The position numbers and the translations under genes are program-made. Positions 34,801-47,076 of a stretch of DNA of 64,000 nucleotides are shown here, in pieces. The DNA is from Rhododendron vialii (taxonomy: Eukaryota > Streptophyta > Magnoliopsida > Ericales > Ericaceae): contig NC_080561.1 in the NCBI RefSeq assembly GCF_030253575.1, positions 7,949,001 through 8,013,000 on the forward strand, in the 5' to 3' direction. Each line of letters begins with the position of its first letter. The first letter of the stretch is position 1. Below the pieces are notes generated by a model. It saw nothing but the letters and a program-made list of their open reading frames with translations. It was not told the origin of the DNA and did not search any database.

Positions 34801-36771
34801 GATCGACAAAATTCTGCCAAAAAAACAAATTAACTTTGCTACCATGACTCTTTGTCCGACTTTCTTCTTTTTAAGAATAACAATTATGCAGTTATATTGA
34901 CTCAGAAAGTTTATATTCACTGTAAGTTGTCCCTAAAGGAAGTTGAGTTGACTTATACCACACTAGCTGATAGTTTTGTTGAATTGTCCTTGCCTAAAAA
35001 CTCACGAGCAGAACTTTCAATTGTCTGCAGAAAATTAATCCAAGAGAGCAAGTAAAATAAATATTCTGGAGTAACTTGGGACAAAAATTAGTTAATAACA
35101 GGAGTATCAAATTTGGAGAGGAAGGAGCAGCAGACCAATCTAAGAATTTGATGTGATCTAGAGCTTGTTTCATTCAAGGAAGTCTCCCCAATCCTTCTTT
35201 GAGCTGAAAAAAAGCAACTATATGCATGAAGAAGAGAAAATTTTAAATAACCACCACAACTGCCATAAAATGCCATTTACCTTCACAAATTGATAGAAGC
35301 TCCTTGAGATGGGCCCAATCCCTCAGTGTTTCCTCCGTTATTTTCTCCACCACAGTCCCTTTCTAAGGAAATGAGAAAAGATTACAGACCTCAGTTAAAA
35401 TGTAATTGCATAGTGAGTGCGTAAATGAAAAGGCATATGAAGGTAACCTCTGGATCGTCTAGAACCCTTAGTGGAGTACTATCCGCGCTAAGGAGATCTC
35501 TTATAGCTTCATTGTAGATCTCCATTGCACAAAACTTCAAAACAAATGCTCGTTCTTCATGCTGGGGGAACACCGAGGGAAAAGGGGAAGAAAAAGGTTT
35601 CAAACCAGAAAACAAACTGATTATGGATTATGAAAATGAAATCAAAAAGCAACACCAAATCAGCATTTCATAGTTACCCTGTGTATGTAGTCATAAATGT
35701 CTGCTACTGTGTATTCAGTTATACCAACCATGGTGTACGTCTTTCCACTGCTTGTTTGCCCATAAGCAAAAATACTTGCTGAATGGAGAAAATGCAGAAG
35801 TGAGCCAATTTTGAGGTTATAATTACCAGAAAGCAACAGCATGAAGATTATACTTACAGTTAATACCACTGACCACTGAAAGAGCAATTTCCTTTGCTCC
35901 TTCCTCATAAACCTGCCTAGTCTGGCTGTCGCCACCAAATACTCTATCTACCAATATGAAACAGCAATAAAAGAACAAGGAAGATCGGAATAAGAAAACA
36001 ATATGACCAACTAAAAATAAAATTCAGTGCACTTATGAAACATCTACTTCTACAAAATATATATGTGTGTGTGTGTATCAAAAACTGCCCAAAGGGCCTA
36101 CTTTCTACAAATTGTTAGTGAATTATGAACCTCTGAGCCACTACAGATTACCCTTGTACATTTTTATCCATCAACAACAGTCTGTTTGAAAACTTGGGTA
36201 CATATTAGTTTACGAATGCTTAATCATGAGTAGAGTTTTGGAACAATTGGCATTAGTTTCCTGACAGAGGAATACAGGGAATTGAAGTGAACCAACAAAT
36301 TGCATAGAGCATGTGAAAACAGTACAGTTATTTTTGCAGTGAAAACTAAATCCACATGGACATGATCCAAATCATCCAATGTTCACTAAAGCGTATCGCA
36401 GTTGCTCTTGATACCTAGTTCAATATGCTCTAGATCAATAACCTACATCCAATCAATTTCCTCACCAGTTTATCTCACATTTCAAATGCAAATAAACGTG
36501 TGAACTGGAGCAAATTGGAAGATATTTAGAAATTTGTCTTACCAAATGTATAAGCAGTCGGAAACATGGACCGCTCTTGCAGGCTGTTCCGGAACAAAAT
36601 GGTATTCTCATTGATGCATTCCCAATCCGCGACCTCATTCTTAGCAACCTCCTTCTCACTCAAAGGCCTCAATCTAATCAACACAAGAATCTTCTCCTCA
36701 CCACCACCACTACTCACCTCCCCTTGCATCTTCTCCCACTTAGTCAACTCCTCCCCACCAATTGCCCCCAT
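28851..36771 (-). CDS. KIN7: Kinesin-7 motor protein with NACK-type (DUF3490) C-terminus, 14 exons
   Basis: Exons: 36543-36771, 35858-35947, 35678-35778, 35448-35561, 35281-35362, 35136-35203, 34959-35024, 34689-34813, 34075-34408, 32754-32858, 32496-32673, 31620-32281, 30598-30902, 28851-29184. Junctions are GT-AG and in frame; 2793 bases give 930 residues. The N-terminal motor has P-loop GQTSSGKT (113-120), switch I NETSSRSH (216-223) and switch II DLAGSE (254-259), all intact. Next come a neck and short coiled coils ([20 protein letters not shown]), a long Ser/Asp-rich linker, and from about residue 735 the plant NACK_C/DUF3490 domain ([23 protein letters not shown]-type [20 protein letters not shown]). 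It is a plus-end-directed microtubule motor of the NACK1-related group; related members act in cytokinesis, but this linker differs from NACK1 and its role is not fixed by sequence. An in-frame TGA two codons upstream fixes the start. Confidence 0.96.
29318..29691. mobile_element. hAT-like non-autonomous element in kinesin intron 13
   Basis: TAGGGATGG on the left mirrors CCACCCCTA on the right (29683-29691), the terminal style of hAT elements. The interior repeats GACACGAACCCAACACGAA-type phrases twice. An 8-bp target duplication was not seen, so boundaries are tentative. Confidence 0.5.
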
Positions 36772-38163
36772 TTCTCACCCCACCTATCTCCTCCTTTTCA
36801 CAAACCTACCTCCATTAATCCAAAACCTTAATACCCATAGCTGAACCAATCAAGCATGATCAGTCCCCACTGTCCTTCTTTCCAACCGTGCAAAACAATT
36901 AAGACCCTAACCCAGATGGGTTGTGCTTAACTGCAACAAAAAGGTTGATTATGGATCACTAAATAACCAATGAAAGTAAACCCCAAATACAAATCATGGG
37001 TTAGTTGAGTTGAAGCTACTTTTGCTTAATCTTTGGTTCAAAGCTTTCAGCAAACAAACCCTAAAAGCTTCAATTGAAGGTCAGAACACAACTGATTGCT
37101 TTCCATTACGATGGGGACCAACTACGCTTGAATGCCAAGTAACGGTGCTTTGTAGGAAATATTTTAATGGGCCGGTGAAGCTTGGAATTTTTCAGAGATT
37201 GTGGTCCCCGTCACATTCATAGCTCATACATGTATCCATATTTATACTATATCGGTACACGTACGCTGTCCCGGCTTTAATTGGACCCCGCTCGTGGACA
37301 GTAGGATTTGTCATCACCAACGACTCATCGCGATTAGTCGAGGAGCGCTTTAGCTGACCTAGGTGGTTGAGTAATTGCAAAAAAATGTCTATATTATACA
37401 TATTCATCTTGAGGATTGTTAAGACTTAAGAGAGGGTTTACCTTGTCTGTCTCTTTCATGGTCAGAAACTTCTCCTGAAAAAAAAAAAACACAAATGTAA
37501 CCGTTAAATCTCCTGGAGTAAACGACAGAAATGTAAAACAAATAGATACGCAGACCTGTAAATATTTTCCACCATTTAAGTAACCGCTTGATTACGTATC
37601 TTGGGATTTTTTGCATTTAACGAATGTTAGAAATCGATCTCGAGGTTTAAAATCAGAGTTAAGTATCAGCAAATTGCTGTCATAATACTTACCCAAAAAA
37701 AAAATTACTTATCAAAAAAAAATTGCTGTCATAAATCCCAAGGGTGCATTTTCGGTTATTGGATTACACAAAATTTTAAAACATAAAAAACAAAAAACGC
37801 ACAATATAAATCTAACGACCCAAATACGTCAACTCACACAGTCTTAACGAAAATACATCTCGGTACAGAGAACCTCGGGTACAAATCTCAGGTTAAAAAG
37901 AATTTGAAGCTTCCCAGTTTCTCTCTCTCTCTAGAAAGTGGGTTTGTGTGAACTTGAAGCTTACCATAAAGGAGAGAGAGAGAGAGAGAGATCTCAGTGA
38001 TGATAAACCTTTACGCGTCGAATAAAGTGCATGCGAGTATATAATCCTCTATGGAACAGTAGGAATCGGCCAAATGGTAGTCTCACACGATCTCTTTGTA
38101 ATTTTTTTGAAACGAAAGTGAAAATTTGCAGAGAGAGACTCAGAGACCAATGGGATAGAACCG

Positions 38164-38194
<31 letters not shown>

Positions 38195-39881
38195 CTGCAA
38201 ATCGGCGTAGACAGGGGGAGTTGCTGGTGCGTCAACTTCATATGCGAAGTGATCGTTGAGTTACGTTTTTGCCCTTTTGTTTTGCTTTGAAGATTTGAAC
38301 GGCCTGGATGTTAGGAACGAGAGTGATGGGGATTTTCTGGTCAAAATAACACCTCATATTTATATTTTACCTCTGTTTGATCAGTACTTTTTTTAAATTG
38401 TTCAGTCAAAACAGCCGTTTCCTTCCGATAGCCCACGAGATTTGGGTTAAGCCGCTTTCGTAGGTTTGTCTTCGTGCAAACAAATCGAATCGAGTTGAGC
38501 TTCAATTTTAGAATGTTCAAATTTGTTTGTTAAGTTTTTAAGTTTCGATGAAAAATTTAATAAGCCGAGTTCAAGGCGAGCTTGCCTATGTTCCTCTACG
38601 AGTTGATTTTTTATTTGTTTTATAAATATTGATGCGCTCATGCATGTACGGAAGTACAAATAATATTTTCATTTTTACATAAGTAGGTTCACACACATAT
38701 AAAATTGTAAAAAACATGATAAGATTTAACACTCGAATCGAACTCGATTACTCGAACGAGTCTTTATCAAGTCAAGTCTCAAACAGTTCACGAACGGCTT
38801 TTTCATTTGCAGCCTTCGTAACCCTCAAGACTCATCATTTTTGCCCCACATTAGACATATAACAATGATCTAAACCGTTCATCTCCTATATATTGTGTAG
38901 AAGAATACCCTTGCGTAAAATCTTAAATGTTGGATAGCTATAAGTACATGGAATGTTCATATGAAATCAACCGTTTTAGTTTGAAACTATACTTGCAGTC
39001 CGTTTTGGAAAACAAAATGCAAACTATTCATGCAATTATTGTTATCTGATCATGCTAATTGACCATGGATCCGAGAACCCTATCGTGAAGGGGTGTACTA
39101 CAAGGGTGTAGTGCAGTATTCCAGCCATCCAAAAGTGTTAGCAATGATCTAAATCAGTATACATGTAAGATAAGTTACTATAGTGTACCATGCACTACAA
39201 GGTCTCCGGATTCGTTTTTCACACGAATGTTCTTTTCCAAAATATCTACAACTAAACGACTCGAATCATTATTGTGACCTCGCAGTGGAGGATAAGGGAA
39301 GAAGGAGAGCTTAACCCCACGAGATTTAGGAGCCCTTTCGCATGAGTTTTGTTTTCAATATTCATCGTTTTAAAATGTTAATTAGATTTGCTTCAGTTTT
39401 TTGAATTAACCATTTATCTTAATGACGTTAGTTTAAAATGTATAAAACTATGACCGAAAAGAAGAAGGAAATTCACTAGATATTAAAATCGTTTGAAACC
39501 CTTTTATTATTGAATTTTGGAAAATGTATTTCTTTTGTCATCTTATTTGAACTTTTTAAAAAAATTTATTCATATTTTACACTTTTTCTGATTTTTCTCA
39601 TAAAGAGTACAAGTCACTAATTAACCCACATGAATGCATAGGATAGGGGTGGTAGATAGGGGGGAGAAATCCGGTGTTAGTTTTCGGTGGGATAATGACA
39701 TGCATTTCCTATTTTATCATCATGCAAACCACGCAAGAACAAATGGGAATGGCAAATCAGTCACATCTACTCGTTCTTGACAGAGAGATATAGAATCCCA
39801 CCTTTCTGTAATGACATGTGCCAACTGACCTGCTAACTCTTATCCTAAACACGTGACTCACATTTCCCTTGGGATTTCATA
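36772..39881. other. Kinesin upstream region
   Basis: This region should hold the kinesin promoter and leader. A possible 5' UTR exon on the minus strand lies at about 37443-37479, between an acceptor-like TTTTTTTCAG and a donor-like AAGGTAAAC. Short CT/GA arrays occur at 37919-37932, 37976-37990 and 38163-38190, often near plant leaders. From 38440 to 38830 there is a degenerate copy of the GCTCGAG-style dispersed repeat ending TTTGCAGCC. No other gene is seen. Confidence 0.45.
38163..38190. repeat. (CT)n microsatellite upstream of the kinesin
   Basis: About 14 CT units, with a partner GA array at 37976-37990. Confidence 0.95.
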
Positions 39882-40978
39882 TCTATAATATAGCTTCTGT
39901 CGAGATATATGAACCCGTATGTAATGCGACTCTTGGGGCCCATGACATTAGATTTTATTACATTTAAGTAAAAATCTGTAATGAAAAGAGAATTTATTAC
40001 TTTTTTTAACAGTACTAAATTTGTAGAGAGAAAGGGGTAATTGAATAACGCAGTTAAACATAATTCTTCTAATTAATGGACCCATTTATTTAACGGGACT
40101 AATAATTAAGGTATACAGGATTCCACCTGATGTAAATCTCCATGGAATTAATAGTGACTGGATTAATAATCACACACTTCCAAATATCTCGTACTTTGTG
40201 AGATTATATGTTCGAAGAACATCTAATCTGAGCCGTAAATATTTTAACCAAGCACTAGATATTTGATTACGTAATGAGATTATATGTCCGAAGAACATCT
40301 AATCTGAGCCGTAAATATTTTAACCAAGCACTAGATATTTGATTACGTAATGAGATTATATGTCCGAAGAACATCTAATCTGAGCCGTAAATATTTTAAC
40401 CAAGCACTAGATATTTGATTACGTAAGTATATAGTCAAATCCGATACTCTACCTAGTAAACAAATAGACCGCATATGTAATCAATATAGTAGTAGTAAAT
40501 ACCGCCGTTTGAATATTTTATTACTATATGATCAAGGAAAATAATTTTGACACTGTACTTTTTTATGATGGCATTTCAAAATTTATTTTTTAATGTGCCT
40601 TGCTATGTATAATTTTTATACTAAAAGAAAAAATTTAGAGTACCATCATAAAAAAGTAGAGTGCCAATATCATTTGCCTATAATCAAGTAGGACCCTCGA
40701 AGATCCACGTCATATTTACTATTGTTGTATTCCACCAAAAACTTGAAAAAATAAGATTAAAAGAAAATTGGAAAAAAATTCAAATCGCAACAGTAGAACA
40801 AAAATCTACATAATAATGGAGAACGGTTTTTAAATCTTATCTCTCTATAAATCATAACCATTGATTTGCTTTATAAATCCTACGGCTCTCCCTCTTTCTC
40901 TCAAACAATATTAATTGCACAATTACCATTAATTAGATCTCACGTTGCGCCGTGCCTTCAGGCACAGGCAAACCCTAG
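39882..40978 (+). mobile_element. Second Helitron-like element (3' end firm, 5' end tentative)
   Basis: At 40943-40978 the plus strand reads GTTGCGCCGTGCCTTCAGGC, then ACAGGCAAACC and CTAG followed by T. The hairpin core TGCCTTCAGGCA is identical to the one ending the element at 14570. A possible 5' end is A|TCTATAATATAGC at 39881-39882, giving about 1.1 kb, but nothing confirms that the ends pair. The interior holds the 76-bp tandem repeat and no coding sequence. Confidence 0.5.
40200..40427. repeat. 76-bp tandem repeat, 3 copies
   Basis: Units beginning GAGATTATATG start at 40200, 40276 and 40352 and end GATTACGTAA. They are almost identical, differing at TTCG/TCCG in the first copy, which suggests recent expansion. 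Confidence 0.95.
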
Positions 40979-41761
40979 TATTACAATAAACCATAAATCT
41001 GATCATTCATTGCGCCTTAGCAAACACACACAAAGAAAAATAAAAATAAAATTATCAATGATTGAATGGCCGAGCCTACTTATACGCATGTTGTTAAACT
41101 CTAGAAATTAACCCCACAAAATTTAGCCATTGCTTTCATTTCTGGACGAGAGCAAAATAGTCAAACCAACAATTGGGTAGGGAAGTAAGAATACCTCTTT
41201 CTCAATTTTGAATAGAATCTGGCTTTTCTGCAGTTTGTTGTTGAACTGCAGCGTGTCGTCTGTGTGATTTTAGTTGTCTAAAAGTATTTTTAATAATTTA
41301 GATTTTAACAAAACTATCTTCTAGGAGAGTTTTTTTTTTTTAGTTGGACCGTTGAATAACAATAAAGTTGTACTTATTATAAAAAAAAAAAAAGGACAAA
41401 TAAAATTGGTCCTTACAATGCTGAAAAGTTATTACTCCTACTATAACGAATTGCAGCAAAATACCAACAACTCCAAAATTAGGGGAGTGGCTCACCACCG
41501 ACCGCACCTACTTATTTCAAATGGTTTTTTCCCCATATTTAAAAAAAAAAAAATCCTTTCAATCTGATCGAGCAAATTCTCTGGTGGCCCCGAGTATGAA
41601 AACATTGGCCTATATACGAACATGCGATCTCATAGATAACTAACATTATTTGATTTCTCATACTCACTTGGCCAAATCTTTGAAAGCCATTTGCCAACCG
41701 GAGTTGTTTAGTTTCGGTGGATATAGTGTGAGGGATATATATATGTATATGATAAAAATGC

Positions 41762-41766
<5 letters not shown>

Positions 41767-41815
<49 letters not shown>
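41767..41815. repeat. (TA)n microsatellite
   Basis: About 24 TA units. The alternating Tyr-Ile frames across it on both strands are artefacts. Confidence 0.97.
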
Positions 41816-41820
<5 letters not shown>

Positions 41821-42296
41821 AAAAGATTTGTTTGAGTAATTTATAGAAAAGGGCATATGTATGTATATGCTTGTTTCATTTTGAAGGGAATATAGGGGTA
41901 ATAAACAAGCCAAGCATGTGGTTGATCAAACTTGGTTTGAAAACTTAACGAGCTTCAAAAATATGTTTAAGCTTATATTGGTTATGAGACGAGCTCAAAC
42001 AAGCTTTAATCAAGCCAATCCGAACAAGCCAAATAGTAATTTTTTCAAGTTCGGTTTAAAACCTTGACGAGCTTTAAAAAAATGTTTAAGCTTGACTTTG
42101 TTTATGAACCAAACCCATTTTGAACAAACTTTTAACAAACGAACACAAACTTGAACTCCAGTAGCTCAGTTCAATTAGCAACCCTAGGTAGATCTGAGTA
42201 GTTGGATATACTAACATTAAAAGAAAAGTTGACCTTTTCATAATAAAAAGCCGAAAACAAAGACGGATATAAATTAACAAGGATAGGGGTCTTAGG

Positions 42297-42844
42297 GGAG
42301 GTAGTGTTATTATATCAGGCCCCAAGATATACAATCGAAAAGAATATTATATCCACCGTCTATTTTCGGGTGTCAAACACCATATCGAATATGAGTAGTT
42401 TGAATATATTAGCCAGCGCGAGATCATATCAGCCTTGCATGTTTTATCCCATCGACGAACGTGACATTGAAAGAGAGGTATCATCAGAGAGAGAAATGTC
42501 ATCAATACTAACAAATTGCAGCAACATCAACAACTCCAAAATTAGGAGAGAGTCGCTCACAACCAACTGCACCTACTTATTCCAAAATCCAAATGGCTAT
42601 TTTCCGGACAAGGATAGGGGAGGTAGTGTTATTATATCAGGCCCCAAGATATACAATCGAAAAGATATATTATATCAGTGCGAAATCGCATCAGCCTTTC
42701 ATGTTTTATCCCGTCGACAAACGTGCAGTTGAAAGAGAGGTATCATCAGAGAGAAATGTCATTAATAACGAATTGCAGCAACATCAACAACGATTCCAAA
42801 ATTAGGAGAGTGGCTCACCACCAACTGCACCTACTTATTCCAAA
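42297..42844. repeat. 322-bp tandem duplication interrupted on its right by a MITE
   Basis: GGAGGTAGTGTTATTATATC begins a unit at 42297 and again at 42619. Both continue through AGGCCCCAAGATATACAATC and AATTGCAGCAACATCAACAA to ACCTACTTATTCCAAA. A shorter related piece lies at about 41435-41525. The second unit is split by the element at 42845 and resumes at 43254 with GAAAATCCAAATGGCTATTT. Confidence 0.88.
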
Positions 42845-43253
42845 GAGTAAGTCTACAGTTACCGATCAGGAAATCTCGATCGGAATTCCAACGCCCTGCC
42901 GGGCACGCTCCGGCCACCGGAAGGCCGATCCGATCGGTCCAATAATTCTAAAAAAAAAACCGAGTGGGCTCTTTCGATAATAAACGGCATCCGACGTGTG
43001 TAAGTGGCCGATCCAAGCACTCCATTTTTGTGTTTGGATCGGCAAAAAACGGAGTGTTTGGATCGGCCAAAAAAGGAGTGCTTGAATCGGCCACTTACAC
43101 ACGTCGGATGCCATTTATTCTCACGAGTGTCCACTCGTTTTTTTTTATAGAATTATTGGATGGATCAGATCAGTCATCCGGCGGCCGGAGAGTGCCCAGC
43201 AGGACGTCGGGATTCCGATCGGGATTTCCCGATCGGTAACTGTAGACTTTCTG
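42845..43253. mobile_element. Mutator-like fold-back MITE with 9-bp target duplication
   Basis: TATTCCAAA (42836-42844) and TATTCGAAA (43254-43262) flank the element, a 9-bp duplication with one mismatch, as expected for Mutator-like elements. The arms (GAGTAAGTCTACAGTTACCG from the left, CAGAAAGTCTACAGTTACCG reversed from the right) stay complementary for about 190 bases. The other copy of the surrounding 322-bp repeat has TATTCCAAAATCCAAATGGC without the element, so the near-empty site is visible here. No coding sequence. Confidence 0.88.
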
Positions 43254-43262
43254 TATTCGAAA

Positions 43263-44880
43263 ATCCAAATGGCTATTTCCCGGCCCCAATTCCTTTTTTT
43301 CGAATACTCCTTTTCAATCCGATGGCGTGAATCATGGATCACCGTCTTGGGATAAAGTAGTAAGAAAAATTTGTGGACCCATATGAACGAGAAAAGTATA
43401 GTGAGAGAAAGCTTTCCTAGGCAGGTGAGAGAAAATTAAAATGAGTGCTCGTGCCGTTCTGTCGGTTGGATGCCTTCTTTTAACTACCAAAGCACCCCAC
43501 GCAGTGATGAAGATGGAAGTGGGGACCCAAGTGAGATATACTCCGTACTACACTACTATCAATCATTTCACCCGGCCAGTTTCTAGTCAGAAAGTCTATC
43601 TCCACCACCCGCTCTGTTTCACCAAATCGGGGTGCGTGCTTGTCGGGACCAATTTGGATCGTTCATGCTTGGCAATGGATGGCATAGATTGTGTCTCTGT
43701 CGAATAACAATGGACGGTCAAGATATGTTCGGTCGAGATGCAATGCGAGCCATCTATTGTCGAGCATGAAAGACTTCGATCGATCGGCCCAGCATGCATG
43801 CTTTCCCCCTCAGGCACCCCAATTCTGTTTCACCGCTCCCGTCACTGCAGCGCTCAATCTTACCGTCTGTCTCGGCAATCAATGGTCAGAGTTATAAAAA
43901 AAAAACTTTCTCTTCCCTGGAAGAATTTTTATAAAATACGGACCGTCCAAAACGCTCTTTTACTGTGAGAAGAGAGTGGTGAGGGGAGCGGTGAATGGTG
44001 GGGTAGGCTTTTTGGTTTCTAGTCCCTCTAAAATGCTCAGAAAAAATAAACACCAATTTTCAGCTCGACTTTCACTAAAAGTCAAATGCAAGTACAAACT
44101 TTCAGCTCGATTTAGGGTAAATTATTTTCATTCAATTAATGAAAAAAATATTTTTTTTATTTTTTACACAACCAAACACCGAAAAATAGGTAAAATATTT
44201 TACGTCTAAACAAATGGAGCCTAAAAGTCAAATATTTTGGATCGCTAGATCCCTCTCTTGGGCACAACACGTTAATCCAAATCCAAATTGCTAATGGCAT
44301 CGGGTAGATAACGGTTTGAAATAAGAAAGAGTGTAGAAAGAAAATTTTGAGAATTTGACAAAGAAATATTTGAAACTCTATCCATTAAGAGCAAATTAAC
44401 CTGTACTTCCGTTAATTACATTAGATGGATTCCCAACGGAAGTGAGAAACTGGTACTTTATTTTTTTTTCCAATATTATATAGTTAGCGAGGGTTAGCGA
44501 GATGTGTTAAGTTAGCACTGAGGGTGCAGGGATTGTCCATAACCCTGACTCCAAATTTGCCCACACCAGGGCTCGAACCTCCACCTTCTGGTACTTGGCT
44601 TGGAGTAGTTTTTTTTTTTGATGGTCACAACTTTCCAACAAGAGGGGCAAAGTGACATTCAGATAAAAATGGGGACAGTGAGAGAAATTTAAATCCGGTG
44701 ATCTTGTGAATTTTGTGAACATGTCAGAGAGAGCCAACGGGCTTGTAGCCCTTTTTCATCTCTTCTACTGGACAGTGAATGTTTGATTCTGGCTAGGAGC
44801 GCAAGTGTTTGGTGTGAGGGTTGATGCTCTTTAGACTTGCCTCAACGTTATGCCGCTTAGCGGTCTCTCCATCTCCTTAG
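43263..44880. other. Intergenic stretch without a supported gene
   Basis: The frames at 43441-43968 on both strands show no domain. The stretch 43640-43900 has partly self-complementary phrases (GGACGGTC, GACCGTCC, TCGATCGATCGG) that suggest a decayed inverted-repeat element. Near 44575 the minus strand carries AGGTTCGAGCCC, a match to an RNA polymerase III B box, without a clear tRNA fold; it may be a SINE remnant. Confidence 0.4.
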
Positions 44881-46312
44881 CGGCCTGTTTAGATGGAGGA
44901 TTTGTTTTGGGTGGATATAGAATGAGGGTGGATTAAAAGCTGGATATGTAATTAAGGGTGATATGTTAAGAATGGTGAATTTGTAATGAGGTGTTTGGAT
45001 GGTTTTTTGAGAAGGGGGATTTAGAAGGTGGATATGATGAGATAAGGTATCAAATGACTTAATTGCTCCCAGTTTATTAATTTAATGAACAATATAGGTT
45101 AATTTCATTATAATTAGAATAAATACATATTTATTACTATTAATTGTGTGATAAAATAAATTCATTTTATCTTAATAATGTTTAAACTATAATTTGTAAC
45201 AGTTATGAGCTAATTTGATAAATACAATATAGATGTGTATGTCTCAACCTCTCTCTAGCCCTAATTTAATCGATCAGAAGTTCAGAACAAGGAGCCCCAA
45301 TTTGATATCACTCCGGCAACGATGGAGGCCCACGATGATGGGTACAACACTTCGGCGATGATGGTACAACACTCTAGCCATGATATGGGTACAACGACGG
45401 TGGGTTCGGCACATCTCAACCTCTTTCCAGCCCTAATTTAATCGATCATAAGTTCAGAACAAGGAGGCCCAATTTGATATCACTCCGGCAACGATGGAGG
45501 CCCACGATGATGGGTACAACACTTCGGCGATGATGGTACAACACTCTAGCCATAATATGGGTACAACGACGGTGGGTTCGGCATATCTCAACCTCTCTCC
45601 AGCCCTAATTTAATCAATTAGAAGTTCAGAACGAGGAGCCCCGATTTGATATCACTCCAACAACGATGGAGGCCCCACGATGATGGGTACAACACTCCGG
45701 CGATGATGGTACAACACTCCATCCATGATGGGTACAACGACAGTGGGTTCGGCATAGCTCAACCTCTCTCTAGCCCTAATTTAATCAATCAAAAGTTCAG
45801 AACGAGGAGCCCCAATTTGATATCACTCCGGCAACGATGGAGGCCCCCACGATGATGGGTACAACACTCCGGTGACGATGGTACAACACTCCAGCCATGA
45901 TGGATACAACAATGGTGAGTTCGGCGATCCAATCAGACCACCCCCAAATCTGCATCCAAAACTCTGGTCACGACAACGGCTCAGGCGACGAACAGTACTT
46001 TTCTCTCTCTCTCTCTCTGTTGGTCTGGTTTTCAAAAAACAAAAACAAATCGTCTGAGAAAACAAAAACGAAATCCCCTTGGTTCGATAGGGGGATTTGG
46101 AGGGGTAAAACCATCTGAAAACCCCCGGATTTGCCAATGCTGGAGGTTGACCTCCACTTCACAAATCCACCTTCAGGTGGATTTGAATCCGCTACAGTGT
46201 TTATCTCTGGCCCCTTGAAAACTCAACCAAACACCGAATTTAAATGAGACCAGGACTTCAAATCCGACCGCCTCACAAATCCACCTTCTTTCTCCGCCAT
46301 CCAAACAGGCCG
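44881..46312. mobile_element. 1.4-kb non-autonomous DNA transposon carrying a tandem array
   Basis: The termini are inverted: CGGCCTGTTTAGATGGAGGA on the left and, reversed from the right, CGGCCTGTTTGGATGGCGGA. TAG lies directly outside both ends (44878-44880 and 46313-46315), consistent with a 3-bp target duplication as in CACTA or PIF/Harbinger elements. GTGGATTTG-type subterminal motifs occur in opposite orientations near the two ends. The middle holds four 172-bp repeats; no transposase was seen. Confidence 0.75.
45243..45929. repeat. 172-bp tandem repeat, 4 copies
   Basis: Units beginning CTCAACCTCTCTCYAGCCCT start at 45243, 45415, 45587 and 45758, each ending near GGTGGGTTCGGCAYA. They lie wholly inside the element 44881-46312. 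Frames across the array repeat with the unit and are not genes. Confidence 0.93.
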
Positions 46313-46315
46313 TAG

Positions 46316-47076
46316 AAGTAGCATAAACATCTATGAGAGGGAAAAAATGGTCAAAGATAACAAAGTAAATGGTTGAAATTATTCGCATGACCCCACCTTG
46401 TGCCGTGATGGGAGGAGCCATCTGGAGGCCGGAGGAAAGTCAAACGATGTAAAAAGAAATTTTCTCTCAACTCTCCTCTCAAACCAAACAAAAGGAAGTG
46501 AATTTTTTTCAATTTTCTCTACCTTTCTCTTTATTTTCACATCTTCCAAACAAAGCCTAAGGGTACATGAGATATACACCATCAGTACGTGCAACGCTAC
46601 TTCACTTATAACGAGATTTGAATCCAAGACTTTTAATTGGAAGGATCAAGGAAGTGCTATCTGGGCTAGAACCGATAAGCTCAAACCATGGATATTTTTT
46701 TTGTTTACACTTGAAGTATGCAATTAAACCCTACAAATCAACGATTGATAACTCAATTAAATTTTCTCCTTTTTGTTTCCTTTTGAAAGATTGGCGATGT
46801 TTGAATTGAGAATCAAAAAAAGGTTTTGCAATATGTTTGACTTGATAAAGATAGGGCTTTTCGCTCGTGCAAACAGTTTAAAAATTACGGTTTTAATAAC
46901 ACCTGAGACTGACTCTTTTATAGTATTATATCAATTAAAAGATCGATTACGCACAAAGATTTTCTTTAGGAATATGCAATTAAACCCGACAAATTACAAG
47001 ATCGATTACGCACAGAGATTTTCTTGCAATAGTGCTATTAAAATAGGAAATTAATTAAGAAAATGGGTATCCAATA
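46316..47076. other. Stretch without a supported gene
   Basis: Short frames on both strands show no domain. A piece containing AAGATCGATTACGCACARAGAT occurs twice (about 46938 and 46999), a small direct repeat. Nothing else is apparent. Confidence 0.4.

Noticed and set aside
40200..40427. Three regular repeats as a CRISPR-like array
   Set aside because: The units are directly adjacent with no unique spacers, and the genome is a plant nucleus.
41539..41913. Minus-strand frame with alternating Tyr-Ile
   Set aside because: It runs through the TA microsatellite.
42866..43239. Opposite-strand frames with similar sequences (ATYTRRMPF)
   Set aside because: The resemblance comes from the inverted arms of the MITE, not from protein homology.
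44560..44600. B-box-like AGGTTCGAGCCC as a tRNA gene
   Set aside because: No cloverleaf or A box at proper spacing could be drawn.
45646..46162. Overlapping frames around the 172-bp array
   Set aside because: They repeat with the unit and stop at its edges, so they are repeat artefacts.
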